A DNA stretch of 64,000 nucleotides from Phenylobacterium sp. SCN 70-31 (GCF_001724605.1 NZ_MEEX01000004.1:186001-250000); one strand, 5' to 3'. Counted from the stretch's first letter, positions 46,771 through 56,013 are shown. Numbers and translations: made by a program. Notes: a model not told the origin generated them from the sequence alone.

Positions 46771-47397
46771 CTACTTCGGCGGGGGTGAGCCGGGCGCGCC
46801 GAAGTCGACCGTCGGCGCGGACTGTGCGGTGGCCGTAGCCTCGAAGAGCTGCATCGGCTTCGATCCGCCGTGGAACGTCTTCGCCCAGATGATCTGCGGG
46901 AAGGTCCTGAGCGTCGTGTTGTAGACGCGCACGGCCTCGTTGTAGTCGCGCCGGGCGATGGCGACGCGGTTCTCGGTGCCTTCGAGCTGGCTCTGCAGCG
47001 CCAGGAAGTTCTCGTTCGACTTCAGGTCCGGATAGGCCTCCTGCAACACCCGCAGAGGCGCCAGCGCCAGTGACAGGTTGTTCTGCGCCGTGGCGTACCG
47101 CTGGAAGGCCGCGGGGTCGGTGGTGATGCCGGCGTCGGAGCGCACCTGGGTCGCGCTGGCGCGGGCTTCGGTCACCGCGATCAGGACGTTGGCCTCCTGG
47201 GCGGCGTAGCCCTTCACCGTGGCCACCAGGTTGGGGATCAGGTCGGCGCGGCGCTGGTACTGGTTCTGCACCTCGGCCCACTGCGCCTTGGCCGCTTCTT
47301 CCTGGGTCGGGATGGTGTTGACGCCGCAGGCGGCGAGCGCCAGCGGCAGGGCGACGATCAGCGCCAGCCGCGCCAGGTGTCGGGTGAGGGTTTTCAT
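46771..47397 (-). CDS. LemA-family lipoprotein
   Basis: A 208-residue LemA protein. The lipobox is LAAC (residues about 21-24), then coiled-coil LemA motifs QNQYQRRADLIPNLVATVKG, NNLSLALAPLRVLQEAYPDL and SNENFLALQSQLEGTENRVA. The start at 47397 gives a proper lipoprotein signal. LemA followed by TPM-domain genes is a recurring envelope-associated arrangement. The substrates are unknown. The leading 100-base gap with the divergent methyltransferase gene holds the promoters. Confidence 0.9.
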   Translation of the reverse strand: MKTLTRHLARLALIVALPLALAACGVNTIPTQEEAAKAQWAEVQNQYQRRADLIPNLVATVKGYAAQEANVLIAVTEARASATQVRSDAGITTDPAAFQRYATAQNNLSLALAPLRVLQEAYPDLKSNENFLALQSQLEGTENRVAIARRDYNEAVRVYNTTLRTFPQIIWAKTFHGGSKPMQLFEATATAQSAPTVDFGAPGSPPPK

Positions 47398-47494
47398 CGG
47401 TGTCCCCATGTGCAGGCGAATGCAGCGCCTTTCGAGCCGTCGATTATGTGGCCTGCGCATTGATCGCGCGCAACGGGGACGGCAAAAGCGCATC

Positions 47495-48262
47495 ATGGCC
47501 AAGGCCAAGCCCTACTACGCGCCAGGTAGCCTCAGCGCCGCCCACTACGACGCCGTGACCGCCGCCGACGCGCGGCTCGCGGGCGACGTTGATATCTATG
47601 CGGCCCTCGCGCCGGCCGGCGGGTCGATCCTGGAACTGGGCGCCGGTTCGGGTCGGCTCACCTGCGGTCTCGCGCTCCGGGGGTTCGACGTCACCGGGGT
47701 GGACATCGCGCCGGCCATGCTGGCCCAGGCCGAGATGCGGCGAGCCGCGCTGCCGGAGGACGCCGCCGCCCGCTGCCGGTTGGTGCGCGGCGACATGACG
47801 GCGTTGAAGCTGGGGCGGACCTTCGATCTGGTGATCTGCCCCTTTTTTACCCTGGCGCACATCCCGGCGGGCGCGGCGTGGCGGAACGCCTTCGCCTCGA
47901 TGGCGTGGCACCTCGCCCCGAGCGGTCTGGCGGCGGTCCATCTGCCCCGGCGCGAGATCATGGCCATGCCGGGCCCGAGCCGGCCGGAACTTCCGGTCCT
48001 CGACGTGCCTGTGGAGACCGGCCGCCGCCTGCGACTCTATGTGCGCGAGCGCAGCTTCCGCGACGACCTGGGGAAGCTGGAGCAGGTGCTGGAGTACGAG
48101 GTCGTCGATGCGGCCGGACGCGTCGTGGCGCGCAGCCCCGAGCGGCTGACCTACTGGATGGCCGATCCCGCGCCCTTCGCCGAGGTCGCCGGCCTCACGG
48201 CCGACCGGTCTCCGGTCCCGCTGGGCGGCGTGGGCGACATCTGGGTGTTCCGGAGGGGATAG
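47495..48262 (+). CDS. class I SAM-dependent methyltransferase
   Basis: A 255-residue methyltransferase. Motif I is ILELGAGSGRLTCGLALRG, motif II acid D in TGVDIAPAML, and the post-I acid is in VRGDMTALKLG. The C-terminal half has LYVRERSFRDDLGKLEQVLE, seen in uncharacterised small-molecule methyltransferases. The target is unknown. The ATG at 47495 is the first before motif I that avoids overlapping the divergent lemA start. Confidence 0.85.
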   Translation: MAKAKPYYAPGSLSAAHYDAVTAADARLAGDVDIYAALAPAGGSILELGAGSGRLTCGLALRGFDVTGVDIAPAMLAQAEMRRAALPEDAAARCRLVRGDMTALKLGRTFDLVICPFFTLAHIPAGAAWRNAFASMAWHLAPSGLAAVHLPRREIMAMPGPSRPELPVLDVPVETGRRLRLYVRERSFRDDLGKLEQVLEYEVVDAAGRVVARSPERLTYWMADPAPFAEVAGLTADRSPVPLGGVGDIWVFRRG

Positions 48263-48304
48263 ACGGCGGCCGGGTCGGCCTGCCGTCCGCGGGGGTCGAG
48301 CGGG

Positions 48305-49096
48305 TCAGGCGGCCAGCTTCGCCGGGGTCACCACCGTCACCGCCCGGGCCGGCGCCGGCGGTCGCTGGCGGATCTTCTCGCCCTTCAACCAGATGAACAG
48401 CGCCTCCCAGTGGATGGCGCCCAGCACGCCGACGGTCATCCAGGGGTGGGTCAGCCAGGCGCGGAGGAGATTGCGGTCGGTCAATGGCTGGCGCGCGGCC
48501 ACGAAGCCGGTGCTCAGCACCCGGCCCTCGGCGTCGTCCACGTCCACCAGCACCTGCACGGGCTCGCCATCGACTCCGCTCGGCGGTCGGACGCGGAAGG
48601 CGTAGCTGAGGTCCATGTCCATGAACGGCGAGACGTAGAAGCCCTTGTCGCAGGCCTGCGTCACGATCGGCCCGGTGTGCTGCACAGGGATCAGGTAGCT
48701 GTGCCGCTCGCCGAAGGTGTTGTTCACCTCGTAGAGGATGGCCGAGAGTGCGCCGTCCGGCAGGTGGCAGAAGTAGACGGTCAGAGGATTGAACCCCGTC
48801 CCCAGGATGCGCGGCATGGCCAGCATCCGGACAGGTCCGCCGTGCGCGACGCCAGCCGCCGCGAGGCGGGCCTCCACCTGGTCCTTCAGCGGCGTGTCGG
48901 AGCCGTCGCCGTGGCGGCGGGGGTCGAAACCCACGAGGTTGAGCCGCCTCAGCGAGAACAGCTTCAGGCGCCGGTCCACCGCATCCAGTCGATCCAGGTC
49001 CAGCAGCAGCATGAAGATGCGGTATCGCAGCGTATGGCGCCGCGGCTTCAGCCGAGCGTGGGTCACGACCCCCGCGTAGAGGCCGCAGCCGTCCAT
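48305..49096 (-). CDS. DUF1365 protein
   Basis: A 263-residue DUF1365 protein: VTHARLKPRRHTLRYRIFML at the start, FGERHSYL, then KGFYVSPFMDMDLSYAFRV and a C-terminal membrane-like segment HPWMTVGVLGAIHWEALFIW. In other proteobacteria these proteins occur next to FAD amine-oxidase-like and cyclopropane-synthase-like genes. A lipid-related role is inferred from that context. Its ATG lies one base after the stop of the FAD oxidase, so they are co-translated. Confidence 0.88.
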   Translation of the reverse strand: MDGCGLYAGVVTHARLKPRRHTLRYRIFMLLLDLDRLDAVDRRLKLFSLRRLNLVGFDPRRHGDGSDTPLKDQVEARLAAAGVAHGGPVRMLAMPRILGTGFNPLTVYFCHLPDGALSAILYEVNNTFGERHSYLIPVQHTGPIVTQACDKGFYVSPFMDMDLSYAFRVRPPSGVDGEPVQVLVDVDDAEGRVLSTGFVAARQPLTDRNLLRAWLTHPWMTVGVLGAIHWEALFIWLKGEKIRQRPPAPARAVTVVTPAKLAA

Positions 49097-49097
49097 G

Positions 49098-50435
49098 TCA
49101 GGCGGCCTGGTCCGCGAAGGCCGGCGCCCTCACGTGGATGCGGCCGTTCTCGTCCGGCACGGTCCACGGCCGGCGCACGCCGCCGAGCTGCTCGGCCACG
49201 GCGAGGCCCGATTGCAGCGAATCCTCGTGGAAGCCGTGGCCCAGGTAGGATCCGCAGAACCAGGTGCGGCGCACGCCCTGGATGTCCCAGATCTCACCCT
49301 GCGCAGCGATGGCGGCGGCGTCGAAGAGGGGATGCTCGTAGACTTCGGTGCGAATGAGCCGGGCCGCATCGATCTCCTTGCAGGGATTGAGCGTCACGAA
49401 CAGGTCCGGGGCGTCCTTCAGGCCCTGCAGCCGGTTCATCCAGTAGCTGACGGCGCCTTCGTCCGGCGCGTTGCGGCGGCCGATGTGGTTCCAGCTCGAC
49501 CAGGCCCGGCGGCGCTTGGGCATCAGCACCGGGTCGGTGTGGAGCGCCACCAGATTGCGGCTGTAGCGGAAGCAGGAGAGCAGGCGCGTCTCCTCGGGCG
49601 TCGGGTCGTCCAGCAGGCTCAGGGCGGTGTCGCCATGAGTAGCGAGGATCACGTGGTCGAAGCGCTCGCGCGCGCCGCTGGCCAGCCGCACCTCGGCGCC
49701 GCCTGCGTCGCGGCGGACGCCCGCCACGCGGACGCCCTTGCGCACGGCGCCGCGGAATTCCTGGCTCAGTCGCTCGACATAGGCCCGGCTCCCGCCCTCG
49801 ACCGTGCGCCAGAGGCCGCGGCCCAGGATGCTCATCATGCCGTGGTTCAGGAAGAAGCGGATCAGCGAGGCGGCCGGATACTGGCCGATCTCCTTCAGCG
49901 GCGTCGACCAGATGGCCGCGGCCTGGGGCAGGAGGTGATCGTCGCGGAACGCCTGGCAGTAGCCCTTCTCCTCGAGATAGGCCTCGAGCGAGGTGAGCGG
50001 CGTCTCCAGGTTGGCGAGATCCTTCGGCGCGTGGCGGTAGAAGCGGGTGATGTCGCGCAGCATGCCCCAGAAGCGGGCCGAGAACAGGTTGCGTTTCTGG
50101 GCGAAGACGCCGCGGGCGCCGTAGCTCGAATATTCGAACGCCCCGTCGTCCAGCGACACCGAGAGACTCATGTCGGCGTTCAGGCTGGGGACGCCCAGAT
50201 GCGCGAGGAGGGCGGTGAAGTTGGGGTAGTTCGCCTCGTTGTAGACGATGAAGCCGGTATCGACCGGAACCGGGCCCTTGAGGCCGGGCGCCTCGACGGT
50301 GTTGGCGTGGCCGCCCAGCCGCGGATCGGCCTCGAACAGGGTGACGTCGTGCCGGCCCGAGAGGAGCCAGGCGGCGGCCAGCCCGCCGACGCCTGCGCCC
50401 ACTACGGCCACGCTCAGGCGCTCGCCACCACTCAT
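49098..50435 (-). CDS. FAD-dependent amine-oxidase-fold oxidoreductase
   Basis: A 445-residue flavoprotein. The dinucleotide motif is VVGAGVGGLAAAWLL (11-25) with E35 at the end of beta 2 (LFEADPRLGGHANT). The end (TWFCGSYLGHGFHEDSLQSG) is characteristic. Related proteins (for example UfaO of Rhodobacter) act in furan-fatty-acid formation under singlet-oxygen sigma control, as I recall. That function is only suggested here. The start at 50435 follows a candidate ECF promoter. Confidence 0.88.
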   Translation of the reverse strand: MSGGERLSVAVVGAGVGGLAAAWLLSGRHDVTLFEADPRLGGHANTVEAPGLKGPVPVDTGFIVYNEANYPNFTALLAHLGVPSLNADMSLSVSLDDGAFEYSSYGARGVFAQKRNLFSARFWGMLRDITRFYRHAPKDLANLETPLTSLEAYLEEKGYCQAFRDDHLLPQAAAIWSTPLKEIGQYPAASLIRFFLNHGMMSILGRGLWRTVEGGSRAYVERLSQEFRGAVRKGVRVAGVRRDAGGAEVRLASGARERFDHVILATHGDTALSLLDDPTPEETRLLSCFRYSRNLVALHTDPVLMPKRRRAWSSWNHIGRRNAPDEGAVSYWMNRLQGLKDAPDLFVTLNPCKEIDAARLIRTEVYEHPLFDAAAIAAQGEIWDIQGVRRTWFCGSYLGHGFHEDSLQSGLAVAEQLGGVRRPWTVPDENGRIHVRAPAFADQAA

Positions 50436-50494
50436 GTCCACGGAATCAACCCTTGTCTGCACGTCGCGGGCGACGCGCCATCCCACGCCGGCCT

Positions 50495-50520
50495 GCTTAG
50501 CAAACGCTACGGCGTCATCA
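50495..50520 (-). promoter_or_regulatory. candidate ECF (sigma-E/ChrR-like) promoter of the FAD oxidase-DUF1365 operon
   Basis: On the minus strand TGATG (50520-50516), 15 bases, then CTAAGC (50500-50495), about 60 bases before the ATG. The singlet-oxygen ECF promoter I remember is TGATC with TAAG at similar spacing, so this is one mismatch away. No sigma or anti-sigma gene lies in the window. Weak evidence. Confidence 0.3.
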
Positions 50521-50577
50521 CAGCGCCGGATGCGTCTTCCGCCCGATCGTGGTCGTATGGCGACGGGAGTGCAACGC

Positions 50578-51372
50578 ATGCTTTTCGAGATCGTCCTTGG
50601 GGCGCTGGGCGCCATGCTCGCCGTCATGTTCGCCGCCTGGGCGTTTGGACTGGCCGTCCGAAACGGCGGCTGGACCGATGTGTTTTGGAGCTTCGGAACC
50701 GGCGGCGTGCTCGCGGTGGCGGCGCTCTGGCCCCTGGACGGCGTCGGGGCGTTCGCCCGCCAGGCGCTGGTCGCAGCCTTCATGCTGGCCTGGGGTCTGC
50801 GACTGGGCGGTTACCTGGCGCCGAGGGTGGCCGGCCACCCCGAGGATCCCCGCTACGCCGCATTCCGCGCCGGCGACCCGGGGACCTATCCCTTGCGGAT
50901 GCTGTGGGTCAGCCTGCCCCAGGCGCCGGCCTCGGCGCTGCTGGCCCTGTCCGTGGTGGTCGCCGCGCGCCGACCCGAGGCGGCTCTGGACATCCGGGAC
51001 GCGCTGGCGGGCGGGCTGTTCGTGATGGCGCTGGCCGGCGAGACCCTGGCCGACGCCCAGATGAAGCGCTTCCGCGCCGATCCGGCCAGCAAGGGGCGAG
51101 TCATCGAGACCGGCCTGTGGGCGTGGTCGCGACACCCCAACTACTTCTTCCAGTGGCTCGGCTGGTGCGCCTATCCGGTCATGGCGCTCGATCCCGCCCG
51201 TCCCGTCACCTTCCTGACCCTGGTCGCGCCGGCCGTCATGTACGGGCTGCTTCGCCATGTCTCGGGCGTCCCGCCGCTGGAGGACGCCATGTTGAGGTCG
51301 CGCGGGGACGCCTTCCGGGACTATCAGCGGCGCGTCTCCGTCTTCTTCCCTCTTCCGCCCAAGAAAGCCTGA
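50578..51372 (+). CDS. DUF1295 membrane protein (steroid-5-alpha-reductase-like)
   Basis: A 264-residue protein with five or more hydrophobic segments (LGALGAMLAVMFAAWAFGLA, FARQALVAAFMLAWGLRLGG and later ones). The family motif is GLWAWSRHPNYFFQWLGWC, then YQRRVSVFFPLPPK at the end. Family members are membrane reductases or methyltransferase-like enzymes on lipids or sterols. The ATG at 50578 follows GGGAG. It is divergent from the FAD oxidase and 7 bases before the synthase-like gene. Confidence 0.88.
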   Translation: MLFEIVLGALGAMLAVMFAAWAFGLAVRNGGWTDVFWSFGTGGVLAVAALWPLDGVGAFARQALVAAFMLAWGLRLGGYLAPRVAGHPEDPRYAAFRAGDPGTYPLRMLWVSLPQAPASALLALSVVVAARRPEAALDIRDALAGGLFVMALAGETLADAQMKRFRADPASKGRVIETGLWAWSRHPNYFFQWLGWCAYPVMALDPARPVTFLTLVAPAVMYGLLRHVSGVPPLEDAMLRSRGDAFRDYQRRVSVFFPLPPKKA

Positions 51373-51379
51373 GTTCCGC

Positions 51380-52405
51380 ATGAGTCTGACCGCCGCCGTC
51401 ATCGACACCTTCGAGGGCGCACCCCTGCCCGACGCCGTCCGCCGCACGGCCATCGAGCTGCTGGTCGCGAACGCCCGTCGCCAGCTTTCCGCCGCCGGCT
51501 CGGACGCCGACGCCGTCTTCGCGCGCGAAATGGCCGAGCGGCCGATCGCCGAGCACGCCGACGCGGCCAACGCCCAGCACTACGAGGTGCCGGCGGACTT
51601 CTTCCTGAGGTGTCTGGGACCGCAGCTCAAATACTCCTCGGCCCTCTACCGGCACGCCGGCGACACCCTGGCCCAGGCGGAGGAGCATGGCCTGGCCGAA
51701 ACGGCCGCCCACGCCGACCTGCGCGATGGCCAGCATATCCTGGAGCTGGGTTGCGGCTGGGGATCGCTGAGTCTCTGGATGGCCAGGACCTATCCCGGCG
51801 CCCGCATCACCGCCGTCTCAAACTCGGCCAGCCAGAAAGCCTTCATCATGGACCGCGCCCGCGAGCGGGGGCTGTCGAATCTGGAGGTCATCACCTGCGA
51901 CATGAACCACTTCGAGGCGCCGGGCGCCTTCGACCGCGTGGTCTCGGTGGAGATGTTCGAGCACATGGCCAACTGGCGCGCGCTGCTGTCCCGCGTGAAG
52001 ACATGGCTGAAGCCGGACGGCCGGCTGTTCATCCATGTGTTCACCCACCGGACCACGCCCTATCGTTTCGACGTGGACGACGAGGCGGACTGGATCGCGA
52101 AGCACTTCTTCTCGGGCGGCGTGATGCCCAGCCACGGCCTGATCGCGCAGTTCCCCGACCTGTTCGTTCTCGAGGACGACTGGCGCTGGAACGGGACCCA
52201 CTATCAGAAGACCGCCCTGCACTGGCTGGAGAACTACGACCGCAACATCGCGGCGATCCGGCCCGTGCTGGCCGACGTCTATGGAAGTCAGGCGACGCTC
52301 TGGCATCGGCGCTGGCGGCTGTTCTTCCTCGCCACGGCGGGCCTGTTCGGCCATCGTGGCGGGCAGGAATGGGGCGTCAGCCACTACCGGCTCCGGCCGG
52401 CTTAG
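51380..52405 (+). CDS. cyclopropane-fatty-acyl-phospholipid-synthase-family methyltransferase
   Basis: A 341-residue SAM-dependent enzyme. AQHYEVPADFFLRCLGPQLK starts the domain (about 66-85), the SAM motif is LELGCGWGSLSLW (121-133), then VSVEMFEHMANW and YDRNIAAIRPVL. It lacks the N-terminal part of E. coli Cfa and is a shorter type. It methylates or cyclopropanates acyl chains in membranes. The exact product (cyclopropane, methylated, or furan precursor) is not resolvable from sequence. Confidence 0.9.
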   Translation: MSLTAAVIDTFEGAPLPDAVRRTAIELLVANARRQLSAAGSDADAVFAREMAERPIAEHADAANAQHYEVPADFFLRCLGPQLKYSSALYRHAGDTLAQAEEHGLAETAAHADLRDGQHILELGCGWGSLSLWMARTYPGARITAVSNSASQKAFIMDRARERGLSNLEVITCDMNHFEAPGAFDRVVSVEMFEHMANWRALLSRVKTWLKPDGRLFIHVFTHRTTPYRFDVDDEADWIAKHFFSGGVMPSHGLIAQFPDLFVLEDDWRWNGTHYQKTALHWLENYDRNIAAIRPVLADVYGSQATLWHRRWRLFFLATAGLFGHRGGQEWGVSHYRLRPA

Positions 52406-52437
52406 GGCGCCGCAAGGGGGACCCGAGGAGACATGCG

Positions 52438-52845
52438 ATGATCCGGCTGATCGCCACCTACCTGGCCATGGGCCTGGCCTTCGCGGCGGTGGACTATGTC
52501 TGGCTGACGCAGTTCGGGCCGAAGGTGTACTTCCCGACGCTGGAGCCGGTGGCCCTGCCCAGCGCGCGGCTGGGACCGGCGGCGGTCTTCTACTTCGCGT
52601 ACATCGCCGGCGTGATGGCGCTCGCCCTCTGGCCCAACCGCGACAAGCCGCTGATCAAGACGACGATCACGGGCGGGATCCTGGGCGCGCTCTGCTACGC
52701 CACCTACGACCTCACCAACCAGGCCACACTGAAGGTCTGGTCGACCCACATCACGGTGATCGACATCGCCTGGGGGACGCTCATCACCGCCTTCGGGGCC
52801 ACCGTCGGCGGCTGGGTGTGGCGGCGGATGGCGCCGGCCGCCTAG
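52438..52845 (+). CDS. DUF2177 membrane protein
   Basis: A 135-residue integral membrane protein with about four helices: LIATYLAMGLAFAAVDYVWL, AVFYFAYIAGVMALALW, GGILGALCYATYDLTNQATL and the last ending GGWVWRRMAP. The DLTNQATLKVW motif is the family hallmark. It follows the synthase gene by 32 bases, with GAGGAG before the ATG. DUF2177 genes commonly accompany this FAD-oxidase/Cfa-like cluster. Confidence 0.88.
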   Translation: MIRLIATYLAMGLAFAAVDYVWLTQFGPKVYFPTLEPVALPSARLGPAAVFYFAYIAGVMALALWPNRDKPLIKTTITGGILGALCYATYDLTNQATLKVWSTHITVIDIAWGTLITAFGATVGGWVWRRMAPAA

Positions 52846-52900
52846 CCAGACCGGCCGGTCCGGCTCGGCCCGGCGACGTGGCCACCGGCCCGGACGGGCG

Positions 52901-55879
52901 TCAGAACTGGAAGCGGACGGTCGCGCGGACGTCGTAGGCCGTGTACTCGCTGTCCACGGTGGCGCCGCCGTTCACCGCATAGGCGAAGCGCGAGCCGCCG
53001 CCCCGGAAGCCGGCCCGGGCCACCACCCCGCCGTCGAAGGCGTCCTCCGGCGTGAGGGTGAAGTCGGGACCGCCCTCGAAGCGGGCCGTCGTCTTGCCCG
53101 GCCCGCCCGCGAGACGGGCGGGGTAGCCCACCTTGAGTTCGGGGGCGAAGTAGACCTCGTCGCCGAACCGCCAGCCCAGGGCCAGCAGGGCTTCGCCGGT
53201 CAGCATGTCGCTGGTCCGCTTGTCGACCGAAAGGTCGAAACCCGCGCCGCCGCCCGCCTCGGCATAGCCGTCCTCGGCCAGCCGCATGTAGCTGAGCGAC
53301 AGCTCGGGCCGGGCGTAGAAGGCCCCCACGCCGACCTCGTAGGACACCGCCGCATAGGCTTCGGCCATCCAGGCGTTCCAGTCGGCCTTCGTCCGCAGTT
53401 CGACATCCGGCGCCACCAGGCGGCGGTCGCCGTCGAGGAAGACGTATCCCAGGCCTCCACGCACGGCCGCCTGAAGCGGACCGCTGTCCAGGCGCCAGTA
53501 GAGGCCGGCGCCCAGGACGCTCATGGTGATCTCCTCGCCGGCTGCGGCCCCGCGGTCCCTGACGTCGGCGCTGACGAAGCTGACGTTGGCGCCGATCGCG
53601 CCCGAACCGGTGTCGACATCGGCGCCGGCGGCGAACCCGAAGCCCTGGCTCTTGAAGCCGGCGGCGTCCCGGGCGTCGCGGCGGATGTGGAATACGACTT
53701 CCTGGGCCCAGAGCCCGGCGCCGCTCGTGTCCGAGCCGCCGGCGTGGGCCACGGCCGACGAGACCGCCGACGAGACCTGGGCGGCCGACATCATCACGCC
53801 GCCGGAATGGTCCGGCAGCATCTGCTCGTAAAGGGCGTCGAAGCCCGCCTGACTGGCCGCGCCCAAGAAGGCGGACTCGACGGCGGCGTTGCGGTCGAGG
53901 GCGTCGAAGACGGCCCCATACGCCTCTGCGCCCGACCTGTTGAGCCCGAGTTCCACCGCCGTCTTCGGCCGCAGGTCCACGAACAGCGCGCCCGCGGACG
54001 TATCGGCCCTCAGATTGGCCTGATAGAGCCAGGGCGCGCCGGCCAGCGAGAGCCCGGCTCCGTCGACCGTGAGGCTCCCGGCCTGCACCAGCTGGTACGA
54101 GCGCTCGCCGCGGGAAAGCCCGGTCAGGGTGACGTCAACCTGAGCGCCGGTCGCAAGGCTGGCGCCGCCGGTGACGTTGAACCGCGGCGTCGCGTTGTCG
54201 GGGTCGAGGGAGACCGCGAGCACCGCCTTCGCGCCCAGCGCCAGCGACGTGAGGGTCAGGGTGTCGGTGTTGGCCACCGCCAGGCGCCCTTCGCGCACGT
54301 CCACCGTGAGGCGTCCGTCGGCGTCCACGATACGGCCCGTCGCGGTTGCGCCGCCGTCGATGACGAGGGTGTCGGCGCCGGCGCCGAAGTTCATCTCGCC
54401 CCTCAGAGTCCCGGCCAGAAGCTCCAGCCGGTCGTCGCCCGCGCCGAACAGCACCTCGCCCACGATCGCCGGGGCGTCGGTGGTGTTGATCTTCTGCTGG
54501 CGCAGCGTGACTCCGGTGGTGTTGACCGTGAGATCCGCCGCGATCGCGCGGCCCGTCTGGGTCACCCCGCTCGCCGGCGTCACCACGGCGCTGAGGGTTC
54601 CCGAGGTCTCGATCAGGCGCAGCGAGCCCGAGAGATCGACGAGGGCCCGGGCGTCGTGCAGGCCGCCGGACTGCGCCGCCGTGATGGCGCCGCCGTTGCG
54701 CAGGGTCGCGACATCGGCGCCTTGCGCGATCAGCACCGTGGTCGCCTGGGCCGAATAGGCCTGGGACGACATCGTGGCGCCGGCGACGTTGTGGACTCCG
54801 CCCTGGACCGTCACGCCCGAGCCGATGCGCAGGGCCGTGGCGCTGACGCCGTCGTTGACACCCGCGCCCGCCACGGCGCCCCGGTTCACGAAGCCGTAGG
54901 CCAGGTCGCCGGTTCCGACCGCGCCCAGGGTGATTGGCGCGGCGCCGCCGATGTCGATGGCCGGGGCCGCCCCGAACGACACCACCGACGCCGTACCTTC
55001 GGCGGCGTCGGCCACGCCGTCGTTGTCCTCGTCGGCGTTGTCGGCGTCGGTGTCCGTCGGCGGTCGGTCGAGGAGGACGCCGCGCGCGACGCTGCCGGTG
55101 ATGCGCAGCGCCGAGCCGCCCTGCTTGAGATCGTCGGCGTCCAGTTTGGCGCGCACGGCCTCGGTCGCCCGTTCGGTGCTGCGATAGCCGGTGGCGATCA
55201 GGGTGTTCTGGATGACCAGGGCGCCGTCCACCGGTCCGGTCTGTACGCCGACGCTGCCTTCGCCCTGGACGGAGATGGCGCCGGTGACCTTCACGTCGCC
55301 CGAGACCGAGTCCGCGCGGATACCCACGCCGCGGTCGCCGACGACGGTGATCGCGCCCGAACTGCTCAGGTCGCCGACCAGTCGCATCTCCACCGAGATG
55401 GCGCCGGAGTCGTTGCCTTCGATCGAGATGGCGCCGTTGTTGACGATGTCGCCGATGACCGACGGGCCGCCGGTCGCGCGGATGCCGAAGCGCCCGCCAC
55501 CCTGGGCGAACGGCCCGTCCAGGTCGCCGTCGCCGTCCGTGTCCGTGGCGGTGTAGTCTTCCAGGAGACTGATCGTGCCGGCGTTGACGACCGCCATGGC
55601 CACGCCGGGCGCGATCAGGATGCCGGTGGCGTTGCTGACGTCGTCGAACTTGATCGCGCCCGCGTTGATCACGGCGTTGGAGCTGTCGACCGTGACCGCG
55701 GCGCCCGACGCCGTGGGTGCGATCGAGCCCGCCGCCTCGATGGTGATGTGGTCGGGCTGGCCGTCGGCGATGGTCGAGGTCCGGACCGGGGCGGTCGTCG
55801 CCGTCGAGATCTTGGTCTCGGCGTGGGCCGCGGCCTGAAGAAGCGGCAGGACGGCCGCGGAGAGGAGGAGGCGCTTCAT
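52901..55879 (-). CDS. type V secretion autotransporter with beta-barrel domain
   Basis: A 992-residue outer-membrane autotransporter. The signal peptide is MKRLLLSAAVLPLLQAAAHA. The passenger (to about residue 700) is a long run of short beta-helix-like strands (GAISVQGEGSVGVQTGPVDG style) with two calcium-type acidic segments, DTDGDGDLDG (near 113-122) and DTDADNADEDNDG (near 275-287). The barrel begins near 720 (GLWAQEVVFHIRRDARDAAG) and ends in Phe (RATVRFQF), as outer-membrane proteins do. It is divergent from the XRE-RTX pair. Confidence 0.9.
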   Translation of the reverse strand: MKRLLLSAAVLPLLQAAAHAETKISTATTAPVRTSTIADGQPDHITIEAAGSIAPTASGAAVTVDSSNAVINAGAIKFDDVSNATGILIAPGVAMAVVNAGTISLLEDYTATDTDGDGDLDGPFAQGGGRFGIRATGGPSVIGDIVNNGAISIEGNDSGAISVEMRLVGDLSSSGAITVVGDRGVGIRADSVSGDVKVTGAISVQGEGSVGVQTGPVDGALVIQNTLIATGYRSTERATEAVRAKLDADDLKQGGSALRITGSVARGVLLDRPPTDTDADNADEDNDGVADAAEGTASVVSFGAAPAIDIGGAAPITLGAVGTGDLAYGFVNRGAVAGAGVNDGVSATALRIGSGVTVQGGVHNVAGATMSSQAYSAQATTVLIAQGADVATLRNGGAITAAQSGGLHDARALVDLSGSLRLIETSGTLSAVVTPASGVTQTGRAIAADLTVNTTGVTLRQQKINTTDAPAIVGEVLFGAGDDRLELLAGTLRGEMNFGAGADTLVIDGGATATGRIVDADGRLTVDVREGRLAVANTDTLTLTSLALGAKAVLAVSLDPDNATPRFNVTGGASLATGAQVDVTLTGLSRGERSYQLVQAGSLTVDGAGLSLAGAPWLYQANLRADTSAGALFVDLRPKTAVELGLNRSGAEAYGAVFDALDRNAAVESAFLGAASQAGFDALYEQMLPDHSGGVMMSAAQVSSAVSSAVAHAGGSDTSGAGLWAQEVVFHIRRDARDAAGFKSQGFGFAAGADVDTGSGAIGANVSFVSADVRDRGAAAGEEITMSVLGAGLYWRLDSGPLQAAVRGGLGYVFLDGDRRLVAPDVELRTKADWNAWMAEAYAAVSYEVGVGAFYARPELSLSYMRLAEDGYAEAGGGAGFDLSVDKRTSDMLTGEALLALGWRFGDEVYFAPELKVGYPARLAGGPGKTTARFEGGPDFTLTPEDAFDGGVVARAGFRGGGSRFAYAVNGGATVDSEYTAYDVRATVRFQF

Positions 55880-55948
55880 GGCTTTCCTGGAAGGGGGGTG
55901 CGTGGTAGTCCGTGACGAGCGGCTACACGTCGCGTACGAGGTTGTTGC

Positions 55949-55956
55949 GTAATTAC
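55949..55956. promoter_or_regulatory. AT-rich palindrome between autotransporter and XRE genes
   Basis: GTAATTAC, an 8-base perfect palindrome, lies in an AT-rich island (GTTGTTGCGTAATTACTGTA) in GC-rich DNA, 69 bases from the autotransporter ATG and 57 bases from the XRE ATG. It could be the XRE binding site or a promoter core serving both. Confidence 0.35.
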
Positions 55957-56013
55957 TGTATTATCGGGCCGAGCGCTGTCCTGCAAGGGTGTCGCGACGC
56001 CCCGGAGTTCCTG

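Noticed and set aside
50446..50783. Extended start for the FAD oxidase reaching 50783
   Set aside because: The GxGxxG motif begins right after the ATG at 50435, and the extension overlaps the divergent DUF1295 gene.
53687..55915. 742-codon plus-strand frame opposite the autotransporter
   Set aside because: It has the composition of an antisense shadow (Arg, Gly, Asp, Val), no domain, and the autotransporter on the other strand has signal peptide, passenger and barrel.
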